A stretch of 64,000 nucleotides of DNA from Myxococcota bacterium (GTDB taxonomy: Bacteria; Myxococcota; B64-G9), in the NCBI GenBank assembly GCA_022710975.1, contig JAKLGA010000023.1, positions 1 through 64,000 on the forward strand, given 5' to 3'. Each line of letters opens with the position of its first letter. Positions within the stretch are counted from its first letter, which is position 1. Below the pieces are notes generated by a model. That model was given only the letters and a program-made list of their open reading frames with translations. It was not told the DNA's origin and did no database searches. This document shows, piece by piece, positions 15,844-23,270 of the stretch. The translations under genes and the position numbers were made by a program.

Positions 15844-16959
15844 ATGGCCCGCGCGGTGTGGGTGGCGCTCGGACTGCTCGTGGGCGCGTGCCAGCCCCCG
15901 GCCCCGCCCGGCGGAGACGTGCTGCCGCCCTGGGTGGTGGAGTTCGCGCCGCAGGGCGAGGCGGTCCCGCTGGAGACCGAGGTGGTGGTGACCTTCAGCG
16001 AGCCCGTAGCCCCCGAGGCGGCGGTGACGGGCCTGGTGGTGCTGGTGGAGGAGTCCGCGCTGGACGAGGGGTTCCACGAGGACCTGGACGAGCCGCCGCT
16101 GACCAAGAAGCGGAAGGCCGCGCTGGTGCCCGTGGAGGCGCGGCTGGCCGGCGACGGCGAGCTCGTGCGGCTCACGCCGGCGGGTCCGCTGCTGGCCGGG
16201 GCGGCCTACTGGGTGCTGGTGTCCTCGGCGGTGACCGACCAGGCCTCGAACCCGCTGGTCGCGGAGCTCGTGCTGGACGAGAACGGCCGGGTGGTGAGCC
16301 CGCGCGGCCATGCCAGCCACCGGTTCCAGGTGCGCGCCGGGGGCGGCGAGCAGACCGACGGCGGCCCGGACGGCGGCCCGGACGGCGGGGCGTGGACGGA
16401 GGCAGGGCCCGCGGACGGCCCGGCGCCCGCGGCGCTGCGCCTGGCGTGGAGCGAGGTGTTGGCCAACCCGGCTGGGGACGAGGCCGCCGGGGAATACCTT
16501 GAGCTCGCCTCCCTGGAGACAGGGCCGGTGGAGCTCGCTGGCCTGCGGCTCGACGATCAGGGCGGCGCGGAGGAGGGCGAGGAGCTGGCGACCTGCGCCG
16601 CGGGTGCGCCCGCCTCGCTGCCCCCGGGCGGCGTGGCCCTGGTGGTCGGGCGGGCCTTCGCGCCTCCGGCCGAGCTGCCCGCGGGGACGCTGCTGCTGTG
16701 CACCCCGCGCGACAGCCTGACCCCGAGGGGGCTGCGCAACTCGGGCGGAGAGATCCTGGTGCTGCGCGACGCCCTGGGCCGGGAGCTCACGCGCTTCGGG
16801 GGCTGGCTGGACTTCTCCGCGCACGAGGGTTGCGGGGCGCGGCGGGCGCCGCTCGCCGGGCCGGACGGGGAGGAGGCCTGGAGCTTCCCGGGCGGGCCGC
16901 CCTGCGCCACGCCCGGCTGGCTGGACGAGGCTCAGACCTCGGGCGCCGAGCCGCCCTGA
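15844..16959 (+). CDS. Lipoprotein with Big_5-like and lamin-tail domains
   Basis: ATG 15844 is preferred (GGGAGG about 9 bases upstream); a GTG at 15835, overlapping the previous stop, is the alternative. The 371-aa product has a lipobox (LLVGAC) and an SbsA-type Ig-like domain (about 30-150, VVVTFSEPVAPEAAVTG). An Asp/Gly-rich linker follows. A lamin-tail (LTD) domain occupies about 195-365 (WSEVLANPAGDEAAGEYLEL, LAGLRLDDQGG, LRNSGGEILVLRD, TPGWLDEA). LTD domains in bacteria occur in secreted nucleases and surface lipoproteins and are thought to bind or tether. It closes the TolC-fragment operon. Confidence 0.78.
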   Translation: MARAVWVALGLLVGACQPPAPPGGDVLPPWVVEFAPQGEAVPLETEVVVTFSEPVAPEAAVTGLVVLVEESALDEGFHEDLDEPPLTKKRKAALVPVEARLAGDGELVRLTPAGPLLAGAAYWVLVSSAVTDQASNPLVAELVLDENGRVVSPRGHASHRFQVRAGGGEQTDGGPDGGPDGGAWTEAGPADGPAPAALRLAWSEVLANPAGDEAAGEYLELASLETGPVELAGLRLDDQGGAEEGEELATCAAGAPASLPPGGVALVVGRAFAPPAELPAGTLLLCTPRDSLTPRGLRNSGGEILVLRDALGRELTRFGGWLDFSAHEGCGARRAPLAGPDGEEAWSFPGGPPCATPGWLDEAQTSGAEPP

Positions 16960-16993
16960 GCGGCGCGGGCGTCCAGGCCCAGGGCGGCCGGCT

Positions 16994-17392
16994 TCACCGG
17001 CCCAGGCCCAGGAGCGCCCGCACGCGGGAGGCGAGCTCCTCGAAGTTGAAGGGCTTGTCGAGGGAGTCGTCGGCGCCCATGACCGGGGAGGTGGCCGCGT
17101 TGAGCGCCTCACCGATGGCGGTCAGCATGAGCACCTTCACCTCGCGGCCGGCCTCGTGCTCGCGGATGTAGCGCACGACCTCCCAGCCGGACAGCTTGGG
17201 CATCATCACGTCCAGGACCACGAGCTGGGGCCGCTCCACCAGGAAGGCGCTGAGCGCCTGCTCGCCGTCGTTGGCCGTGATCAGCCGGGCGGCCACCGGG
17301 CGCAGCGCGGCCTGGACCATCTTGAGGATCTCGGGATCGTCGTCGGCCACCAGGATGGTCGGCAGCGGACTCTCGCTTTTCTTCTTGGGCAT
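16994..17392 (-). CDS. Single-domain response regulator (REC)
   Basis: The 132-aa protein is a stand-alone CheY-like receiver domain. The acidic pocket (ADDDP, residues 16-20), the phosphoacceptor D61 in VVLDVMMP, T91 and K113 in LDKPF are all present, so it should be phosphorylatable. There is no output domain; such proteins act through protein contact, for example in motility or phosphorelays. No histidine kinase is in the window. It lies 16 bases downstream of the 17409-18167 gene and is probably co-transcribed with it and with the PilZ-REC gene. Confidence 0.9.
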   Translation of the reverse strand: MPKKKSESPLPTILVADDDPEILKMVQAALRPVAARLITANDGEQALSAFLVERPQLVVLDVMMPKLSGWEVVRYIREHEAGREVKVLMLTAIGEALNAATSPVMGADDSLDKPFNFEELASRVRALLGLGR

Positions 17393-17408
17393 GCTGGCGC
17401 GCTCCCCG

Positions 17409-18167
17409 TCAGTACTTGGGCACGGCCTTCAGCAAGGCCTTGCCGCCCTTGATCACGACCTTGAACTCCACTGACTTGCACTTGTACGTCTTCATGATGG
17501 TGGGGATCTGCCTGCGCAGCGAGGCCCCCAGGGTCTCGGCCGACAGCGCCCCCGGATCTTCCTTGCAGCGCCGCTTGGCGGTGACGAAGGCGCTGTAGAT
17601 CGCGTGCACCTGGTCCTCGCTCAGCCCACCCCCGGGGCGGGCGGCGGCGGCGGGGGTCGGGCGGGCCTTCGGCTCGGTGACCTCCTGGTCCAGGCCGTCG
17701 GCCGCCGGGGCGTCCTGCGCGTCCAGGCTGTCCTGGCCCTCGCCCCGCTTGTCCCTCTCCTTGCGCTCCCGCTCCTTCGAGTGCAGCCGGGCCTTGAACA
17801 GATCGCGGGCGTAGGTGCCCTCCTCGATCTGCTTGCAGATCCGCGACCAGTAGTTCTGGTAGGTGGCGAACTTGGCCACGAGCTGCTGCACGCGGAAGCG
17901 CAGCGCGGTGTTGCGGATGTTGGTGGTGTGCAGCACGTTCAGGCGGCGCTTGATGTTGTCGCGCAGGTGGAACGGCTCCAGGCGCTCGATGCCCTGGAAG
18001 TATTGCTCGTAGATGGTGCGCAGGCGGTCCATCTCGCCGTCCAGGATCTCGGCCTCCTGGGACAGCTCCTGCGAGCCCTGGTCCTTGCCGTCCTTGGCGG
18101 CCTGGGCCGCGGCCGTGCCCGGCTTGGGAGGTGTGGTGGCCTTGCCGTTCTTGCCCGGAACCGCCAT
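17409..18167 (-). CDS. Hypothetical protein resembling the MXAN_5187 C-terminal domain family
   Basis: The 252-aa protein has a helical N-terminal half (about 40-115, EMDRLRTIYEQYFQGIERLEPFHLR) with many aromatic and basic residues. A charged linker follows (about 128-170, KERERKERDKRGEG). The C-terminal domain (about 175-252) contains AFVTAKRRCKED, SLRRQIPTIMKTYKCKSVEFKVVIKGGKALLKAVPK. The architecture recalls a myxobacterial family known only by the MXAN_5187 C-terminal domain; function is not established. It has no signal peptide or membrane segment. Flanking response regulators suggest a role in the same signalling pathway. Confidence 0.6.
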   Translation of the reverse strand: MAVPGKNGKATTPPKPGTAAAQAAKDGKDQGSQELSQEAEILDGEMDRLRTIYEQYFQGIERLEPFHLRDNIKRRLNVLHTTNIRNTALRFRVQQLVAKFATYQNYWSRICKQIEEGTYARDLFKARLHSKERERKERDKRGEGQDSLDAQDAPAADGLDQEVTEPKARPTPAAAARPGGGLSEDQVHAIYSAFVTAKRRCKEDPGALSAETLGASLRRQIPTIMKTYKCKSVEFKVVIKGGKALLKAVPKY

Positions 18168-18256
18168 GCAGGCAGGTGTACCATCTCCCGCGCGGGGCGC
18201 GCAAGCTCAGCCCGCCTCGGCGGGGCGCGGCCGGGTCGCCAGGGGGCGCCCGGGGT

Positions 18257-19054
18257 TCAACGGCCGCGGGGCGTGTGACCGATGGCCAGCAGGGTCTCGA
18301 TGGTCTCCATCATCTGCTTCAGCTTGATGGGCTTGTCCAGGTAGACGTCGGCGCCGGACTTCATGGCCCGGACCCGCCCTTCGCGACCGCCGGAGGAGAC
18401 CACCAGCACCGGCACCCCCGCCAGGCTCGGGTTGGCGCGGATGTGCTCGATGAGCTGGCCGCCGTCCATGATGGGCATGTAGAGATCCACCACCACCAGG
18501 TGGTAGGGACCCTTCTGCAGATGCTCGAGGGCCTCGCGGCCGTTGTCGGCCTCCACCACCTCGAGCTGGGAGCCGGGGAAGTCGCTGCGGCCGCACAGCT
18601 TCTGGATCCCGTAGCGCAGCATGTCGCGGACGACCACGTTGTCCTCGACCAGCAGCACGCGGAAGTTCACCGGCCGCGCGTTCGCCGCGGCCGGCCGCTC
18701 GCGGCTCCGCAGGCGGCTGACCAGCTCGACCAGCGACGCCCGGTCCGGCGACTGGTCCAGGAGGAAGCGCACCCCGATGCCCGCGGGCTCGCCGGGGGAG
18801 CGGGCCTCGCGGCGCCACATGACCTCGCCGCGCACCTGGATGGGGTCGAGCAGCCCGGGGAAGGACACCGAGAAGTCGAGCTGGGCGCCCTTCTGGTAGA
18901 AGTCCTCGGTGATGATGAACACCCCGCCCTCGGAGATGTTCTCGGTGTAGTCGGCCAGGAACTGGGCGGCGTTCGAGTACTCGACCTTCAGCAGCATCGG
19001 CGCGCGCGGGAAGATGCGCTTGTCCTCGCCGCTCTCCTTGTCCTGGTTCGCCAC
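18257..19054 (-). CDS. PilZ-REC fusion response regulator (c-di-GMP-binding)
   Basis: Translation starts at GTG, 6 bases after GAGGAGG. The 265-aa protein has an N-terminal PilZ domain (about 10-112) with an intact c-di-GMP motif: R13-x3-R17 and N39-x-S41-x2-G44. It is followed by a receiver domain (about 130-255) with the ED pair in LLVEDN, the phosphoacceptor Asp in VVVDLYMP, a Ser in VVSSG and the Lys in LDKPI. It should integrate c-di-GMP and phosphorylation. PilZ-REC proteins of this kind are common in myxobacteria and affect motility or polarity. Its promoter region is back-to-back with that of the nuo operon. Confidence 0.88.
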   Translation of the reverse strand: MANQDKESGEDKRIFPRAPMLLKVEYSNAAQFLADYTENISEGGVFIITEDFYQKGAQLDFSVSFPGLLDPIQVRGEVMWRREARSPGEPAGIGVRFLLDQSPDRASLVELVSRLRSRERPAAANARPVNFRVLLVEDNVVVRDMLRYGIQKLCGRSDFPGSQLEVVEADNGREALEHLQKGPYHLVVVDLYMPIMDGGQLIEHIRANPSLAGVPVLVVSSGGREGRVRAMKSGADVYLDKPIKLKQMMETIETLLAIGHTPRGR

Positions 19055-19147
19055 GCATCCTCCTCGAGGCCGCGCACCGCCCCCTCCCCATCAGCTCATG
19101 CGGCGCGGGCCAAGGTGCAGAGGAAGTTACGCTTTCCAGGCCGGGCC

Positions 19148-19189
19148 TGTCAAGACGACCTTGACACTCCGCGTGCCTTGGCCTACACG
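19148..19189. promoter_or_regulatory. Divergent promoter region with overlapping -35 boxes
   Basis: TGTCAAG-ACGAC-CTTGACA is a perfect 7-bp inverted repeat (19148-19166) that places a TTGACA -35 box on each strand. On the plus strand TTGACA (19161-19166), 17 bases, then TACACG (19184-19189) points to nuoJ, starting 29 bases further on. On the minus strand the -10 is weaker (about 19124-19129, TAACTT). The palindrome could also be an operator shared by the PilZ-REC and nuo genes. Confidence 0.45.
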
Positions 19190-19218
19190 TTGCCCCAACC
19201 AGCCCGCGTGGAGCGTTC

Positions 19219-19704
19219 ATGCAGCCCATCCTGTTCTGGAGCCTCGCGGTCATCTCCCTGCTGGCCTCGGCCTCCGCCGTGACCACCGGGCGACCGGTGC
19301 GCGCGCTGCTCCTGGGGGTGATCGTCCTGGGGGTCGACGCGGGCCTGATCTTCGGGCTGGGCGCGCCACTGCTGGCCTCGGAGGTGCTGCTGGTGGGCGC
19401 GGCCGCCGCGCTGCTCACCTGGACCCTGGTCGTGCGCCCGCGCCGCCTGCGGCTGGGGGCGCCGGGGCGGGTGCGCATGAACATCTCCCGCCTGCTGGCG
19501 CTGGGCGCGGTGGCCTACCTGACGGTGCTCCTGGTGTGGGCCATCGCGGCCAGCCCCGACGTGGAGCCGCAGCCTGGCGACCACCTGGGCGGCGAGTTCG
19601 GCTCCTGGGCCGCCGGGGCGCTCCTGGGCGGCGCCGCGGCCGCGGCCTGGGTGGTGACGCTGGCGCGCCGCCGCCGTCCGGACGAGCCCGGGGAGGCGCC
19701 GTGA
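19219..19704 (+). CDS. nuoJ: NuoJ-like complex I membrane subunit (orphan, divergent)
   Basis: The 161-aa protein has about five transmembrane helices. Its first three align with NuoJ (pattern LASASAVTTGRPVRALLLGVIVLGVDAGLIFGLG). The family's conserved LVYAGAIMVLFLFVVMLL helix is here LLVGAAAALLTWTLVVRP, so the pi-bulge helix that links the Q site to the proton path is strongly altered. NuoJ is an inner-membrane subunit of NADH:quinone oxidoreductase. It opens a five-gene set J-K-L-M-N with no nuoA-I genes nearby. A modest GGAG lies 7 bases upstream of the ATG. Confidence 0.72.
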   Translation: MQPILFWSLAVISLLASASAVTTGRPVRALLLGVIVLGVDAGLIFGLGAPLLASEVLLVGAAAALLTWTLVVRPRRLRLGAPGRVRMNISRLLALGAVAYLTVLLVWAIAASPDVEPQPGDHLGGEFGSWAAGALLGGAAAAAWVVTLARRRRPDEPGEAP

Positions 19705-20000
19705 CCCCGTCCTCCCACGTGCTGCTGTTCGCCGTCCTGCAGGTGGCCATCGGCCTGGCCGGGCTGATCACCCGTCGCACCGGCGAGGTCGCCGTGGTGT
19801 CCGGGCTGGTGATGCTGTCGGGCGTGCTGGTGGCCTTCTGCGCCCTGGCGCGCGCGCTGGGGGAGGGCCCGCAGGCCGGCGGGGTCGTGGTGCTCCTGCT
19901 GCTCATCGCGCTGGCCGTGGTCGGGCTGATCTGCCTGTACGCCTTCCACCGTTACCGCCGGGCGGTGGTCGTGGACGAGCACGACCGGATGAGGCGTTGA
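19701..20000 (+). CDS. nuoK: NuoK-like complex I membrane subunit lacking both key glutamates
   Basis: The GTG start overlaps the nuoJ stop (GTGA). The 99-aa product has three transmembrane helices and aligns end to end with NuoK without gaps at the N-terminus (TPSSHVLLFAVLQVAIGLAGL) and at the C-terminal HRYRR. The two membrane glutamates that are essential in E. coli NuoK (E36 in GLEIM, E72 in AAAEAS) are replaced here by Val (GLVML) and Leu (LIALAVV). Canonical coupling through this subunit is therefore unlikely. Gene order and length support the NuoK assignment despite low identity. Confidence 0.75.
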   Translation: MTPSSHVLLFAVLQVAIGLAGLITRRTGEVAVVSGLVMLSGVLVAFCALARALGEGPQAGGVVVLLLLIALAVVGLICLYAFHRYRRAVVVDEHDRMRR

Positions 20001-21760
20001 TGGGCGTCGCGCGCTTCATGGCCGAGGCCCACGTGTTGCTGTGGATCGTGCCCGCGATCTCGGCGGTGCTGCTGTCGGGCCTGGGTGCGCGGCTGGGCAA
20101 CCGGTGGCTGAACGCGCTGGCGCTGGCCGGCAACGGCTGGACCTGCCTGCAGGCCTTGCTGGCGGGCGTGTACTTCCTGTACGGCCCCGCGGACGGCGTC
20201 GGCCACCCGGTGATCTGGAGCTGGATGACCCTCGAGCCGTTCGGCCTGGTCTTCAACCTGGACGGCACCGGCGCCTGGGCGATCGTGGCCCTGGCCGGGG
20301 TCACGCTGGCCGCCCAGCTGCACGCCGCCGCGTCGGTGGGCCGGCTGGCGGGCCGGCACCGCTTCGCGGCCCTGATGCAGATCGGCCTGGCCTCGGGCGC
20401 CATGCTGGCCTGCGCCGGCTCGCCGCTGGTCATGCTGGTCGGCTGGGAGGGGCAGGCGCTGGCGGCCGCCTTTCTGGCGGGCTTCTGGGAGCCCGAGGCC
20501 GGGGGCGGACGCACCGGCATGCGCTGGCTCCTGTTCCAGCGCCTGTCCGGGCTGCTGCTGATGCTGGGGTTGTTCACCCTGGGCGTGGAGGAGGATCTGG
20601 GGCTGGGCCTGATCCTGGCCGCCGCGGCGGTCCGGGCGGGGCAGGTGCCCTTCCACGGCTGGCTGCCGGACATCGGCCGGGTGCCGGTGCCCGCGGGCGC
20701 GCTGCTCCACGGGGCGTGGTCCAGCCTGCCGGCCGTGCTGTTGCTGGTGCGCATCGCGCCGTGGGTGGAGAGCTCGCCCTGGGCGGTGCAGGCCGTGGTG
20801 GTGGTGGGCCTGGCGGGCGTGCTGCTCGGGGCGCTGGCCGCCCTCCAGCAACCGGTGGCCGCCAAGGCCCTGGGCTGGCTGTTCGTGCTGCACGGTGGGC
20901 TGGCGTTCCTGGGCCTGGCCTTCGGCGATCCGGTGGCGGCCCTGCTGCTGGCCTCCGGCCAGGCCGTGGCGCTCGGCGGCATGACGCTGGCGGCCGGGGT
21001 GCTGACCGATCCCCTGGCCGGGCTGGGCGCCGTGCTGGGCCTGCCGGCCCGGTTCCGGGGCCGGCTGGTGTTCGGCCTGGTGTGCACCCTGTCGCTCCTG
21101 CCCCCCGGCCTGACCTTCCTGGGCTTCGGCCGGCTGCTGGCGGCGGCGCCGCAGGGCACCCTGGGCAAGCTGGCCCTGGCGGCGGTGCTGGTGGCCGGCG
21201 TGGCCACGGGCTGGGTGGCCCAGCGCGTGGTGCGCAGCCTCGGCGCGGAGCCCGCCGACGAGGGCCTGCCGGTCCAGCGCGGCCTGGCCTTCGGACCCTG
21301 GTTGCTGGCGGCCGCGGCGCCCGCGTGCGGGGCGCTGGTGCTGTGGTTGAACGGCCCGGCCGCCGCCGGCGGCGAGCAGGCCTGGCCGCTGGCGCTGCTC
21401 GGCTCCGGGGCGGCCCTGGCCGGGGCGGGCCTGGGCTGGCTGGTCGGGCGCGGCCGGCGCCGGGTGCTGCCCGAGCGGCTGGCGCAGACCCAGCTCGTGA
21501 CCCAGTGGCTGGCCGACACCGGCCTCGGCCTGGGCGCGGCCGTGGTGCAGGTGAGCGTGGTGACCGCCCGGGCGCTGGGCGTGATCGTCTGGCGGGTGCT
21601 GGGCGAGTGGATCATGGACGGGCTGGTGGTGGCCACCGCCTACCGCACGGTGCAGGGCATCGGCATGGCGCTGCGCGGCCTGCAGAACGGGAACGTCCAC
21701 CGCTACATGCTGGTGATCACCGCCGCGGCGCTCGGGCTGGTGCTGTGGATGCTGCGCTGA
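20000..21760 (+). CDS. nuoL: NuoL-like antiporter-type subunit with altered proton channel
   Basis: The 586-aa protein overlaps nuoK by one base (TGATG). It has about 15 helices and the long lateral C-terminal helix ending in the typical GLQNGNVHRYMLVI. The TM5 glutamate is kept (VGWEGQAL) and so is the TM8 His (ALLHGAW). The TM7 lysine (E. coli K229) is Arg in AVRAGQVPFHGWLPD. The TM11 motif HLMTHAFFKA is ALLLASGQAVA, losing two His and a Lys. The TM12 GFFSKDE motif is LGFGRLLA. Membrane subunit of a complex-I-like assembly; pumping by the usual route looks impaired. Confidence 0.82.
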   Translation: MGVARFMAEAHVLLWIVPAISAVLLSGLGARLGNRWLNALALAGNGWTCLQALLAGVYFLYGPADGVGHPVIWSWMTLEPFGLVFNLDGTGAWAIVALAGVTLAAQLHAAASVGRLAGRHRFAALMQIGLASGAMLACAGSPLVMLVGWEGQALAAAFLAGFWEPEAGGGRTGMRWLLFQRLSGLLLMLGLFTLGVEEDLGLGLILAAAAVRAGQVPFHGWLPDIGRVPVPAGALLHGAWSSLPAVLLLVRIAPWVESSPWAVQAVVVVGLAGVLLGALAALQQPVAAKALGWLFVLHGGLAFLGLAFGDPVAALLLASGQAVALGGMTLAAGVLTDPLAGLGAVLGLPARFRGRLVFGLVCTLSLLPPGLTFLGFGRLLAAAPQGTLGKLALAAVLVAGVATGWVAQRVVRSLGAEPADEGLPVQRGLAFGPWLLAAAAPACGALVLWLNGPAAAGGEQAWPLALLGSGAALAGAGLGWLVGRGRRRVLPERLAQTQLVTQWLADTGLGLGAAVVQVSVVTARALGVIVWRVLGEWIMDGLVVATAYRTVQGIGMALRGLQNGNVHRYMLVITAAALGLVLWMLR

Positions 21761-21773
21761 AGGAGGAGGACGG

Positions 21774-23270
21774 GTGACCACCCCCCAGGCCCTGCTGCTC
21801 AGCCTGCCCTGCGTGCCGGTGGCCGGCGCGCTGGTGGCTGGCTTGCTGCCCGCCAGGCGCGGGCGGGCCATCCGGGCGGTGGGCTGGACCGCCTCCCTGG
21901 CCGCCCTGGCGGTGTGGGTCTGGCTGCGGGCCGTGGTGGAGGCCGGGCCCGGCCCGTGGGTGTCGCTCCAGGCCCCCTGGGTGCCGGCCTTCGGCATCTC
22001 CGTGCACCTGGCGCTGGACGGCACGGGCGTGCTGATGTCCGGCCTGGTGGCGGCCGTGGCGGTGGCCGCGGCCGTGGCCACGCTGCCCTTCGAGCCGGGC
22101 CTCAGCCGGGTGCACGTGGTCAGCCTGTTGCTGGCCGAGGCCGGCATGCTGGGCCTGGTGGCTGCCTGGGACCTGATCCTGTTCGTCACCTTCTGGGAGG
22201 TGACGCTGATCCCGTTCTACTTCCTGATGGGCCGGGGCCCCCGCGCCGGGGCCGCCGCCGCCACCCGCTTCGTGGTCACCTCGGTGACCTCCAGCGTGCT
22301 GATGTGGGTCGGCCTGCTGTGGGCCGTGCGGCTGGCGGGCGGCACGCCGACCTTCGATCTGATCGAGCTGTCCGCCCGGCTGGCCATCCAGCCGGAGGTC
22401 CCTGGCAGCCTGGTGCTGCTGCTCTCGGTCGCCTGCCTGGTGCGCATGGCGGCCCTGCCGCTGCACACCTGGCTGACGGTGGCCGTCGCCGACGTGCCCA
22501 CCGCGGCGGCGATGCTGCTGGCCGGCGGGGTGCTGCCGCTGGGCGGCTTCGGGCTGGTGCACGTGGTGGGCCGGCTGTGCGGGCCGGATCTCGGCGGGGT
22601 GGGGGACTGGTTCATGTGGCTGGGGCTGGCCACGGCCACCGGCGGCGGGCTGGCGGCGCTGGTGCAGCGCGATCTGAAGCGCCTGCTGGCCTTCGTCTGC
22701 CTGGCCCAGGTGGGCCTGGCCAGCGCGGGCCTGGCCATGCCCTCCGAGGCGGCCCGCGCGGGCGGCCTGCATCTGCTCGTGGCCGCGGGCCTCGGCGGCG
22801 CGGCCCTGTTCCTGTTCGCCGGCGTGGTGTGCCAGGCGCGGGGCAGCCAGCGGCTGGTGGACCTGGCGGGCCTGTGGGCCTCGCACCCGTTCTTCGCCGG
22901 GATGGCCTTCGCCGCGGTGGCCTCCGCCGCGGCCGTGCCCGGCACGGCCGGGTTCGTCGGGGCGGCGCAGGTGCTGCAGGGCACCGGGGGCGGCTGGCTG
23001 GGGGTGGCCATGCTCGCGCTGGCGCTGCTGTGCCCGGGCGTGGCGGTGGTGTGGGCCTACCGCCGGGTGGTGGGCGGCTCCTACCAGGGTGACGTGTGGT
23101 CCGCGGAGCGCTGGCCGCGCAAGCGCCAGGCCGTCGTCCTGGCCGTGCTGGCCCTGGCTATCCTGGCCACGGGCCTGTTCCCGGCGCTGGTGAGCCCGGG
23201 CACGGGGCAGGGCTCGACCGCCGTGGCGAGCGCGGACACGCGGGGGCAGGCCGGGGAGGGGACGCCTTGA
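21774..23270 (+). CDS. nuoM: NuoM-like antiporter-type subunit with altered proton channel
   Basis: Translation starts at GTG, 3 bases after AGGAGGAGGA. The 498-aa product has about 14 helices and clear NuoM features: FWEVTLIPFYFL keeps the TM5 glutamate, and QRDLKRLLAF keeps the TM10 Lys-Arg. The TM7 lysine is Arg (CLVRMAALPLHTWL), the following PDAH is TVAV, the TM8 lysine region LLKTAAYG is VLPLGGFG, the TM11 His is Ala (LLVAAGLGGAALF) and the TM12 glutamate of FVGEF is Ala (FVGAAQ). It is one of three antiporter-like subunits in this orphan set. Confidence 0.85.
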   Translation: MTTPQALLLSLPCVPVAGALVAGLLPARRGRAIRAVGWTASLAALAVWVWLRAVVEAGPGPWVSLQAPWVPAFGISVHLALDGTGVLMSGLVAAVAVAAAVATLPFEPGLSRVHVVSLLLAEAGMLGLVAAWDLILFVTFWEVTLIPFYFLMGRGPRAGAAAATRFVVTSVTSSVLMWVGLLWAVRLAGGTPTFDLIELSARLAIQPEVPGSLVLLLSVACLVRMAALPLHTWLTVAVADVPTAAAMLLAGGVLPLGGFGLVHVVGRLCGPDLGGVGDWFMWLGLATATGGGLAALVQRDLKRLLAFVCLAQVGLASAGLAMPSEAARAGGLHLLVAAGLGGAALFLFAGVVCQARGSQRLVDLAGLWASHPFFAGMAFAAVASAAAVPGTAGFVGAAQVLQGTGGGWLGVAMLALALLCPGVAVVWAYRRVVGGSYQGDVWSAERWPRKRQAVVLAVLALAILATGLFPALVSPGTGQGSTAVASADTRGQAGEGTP

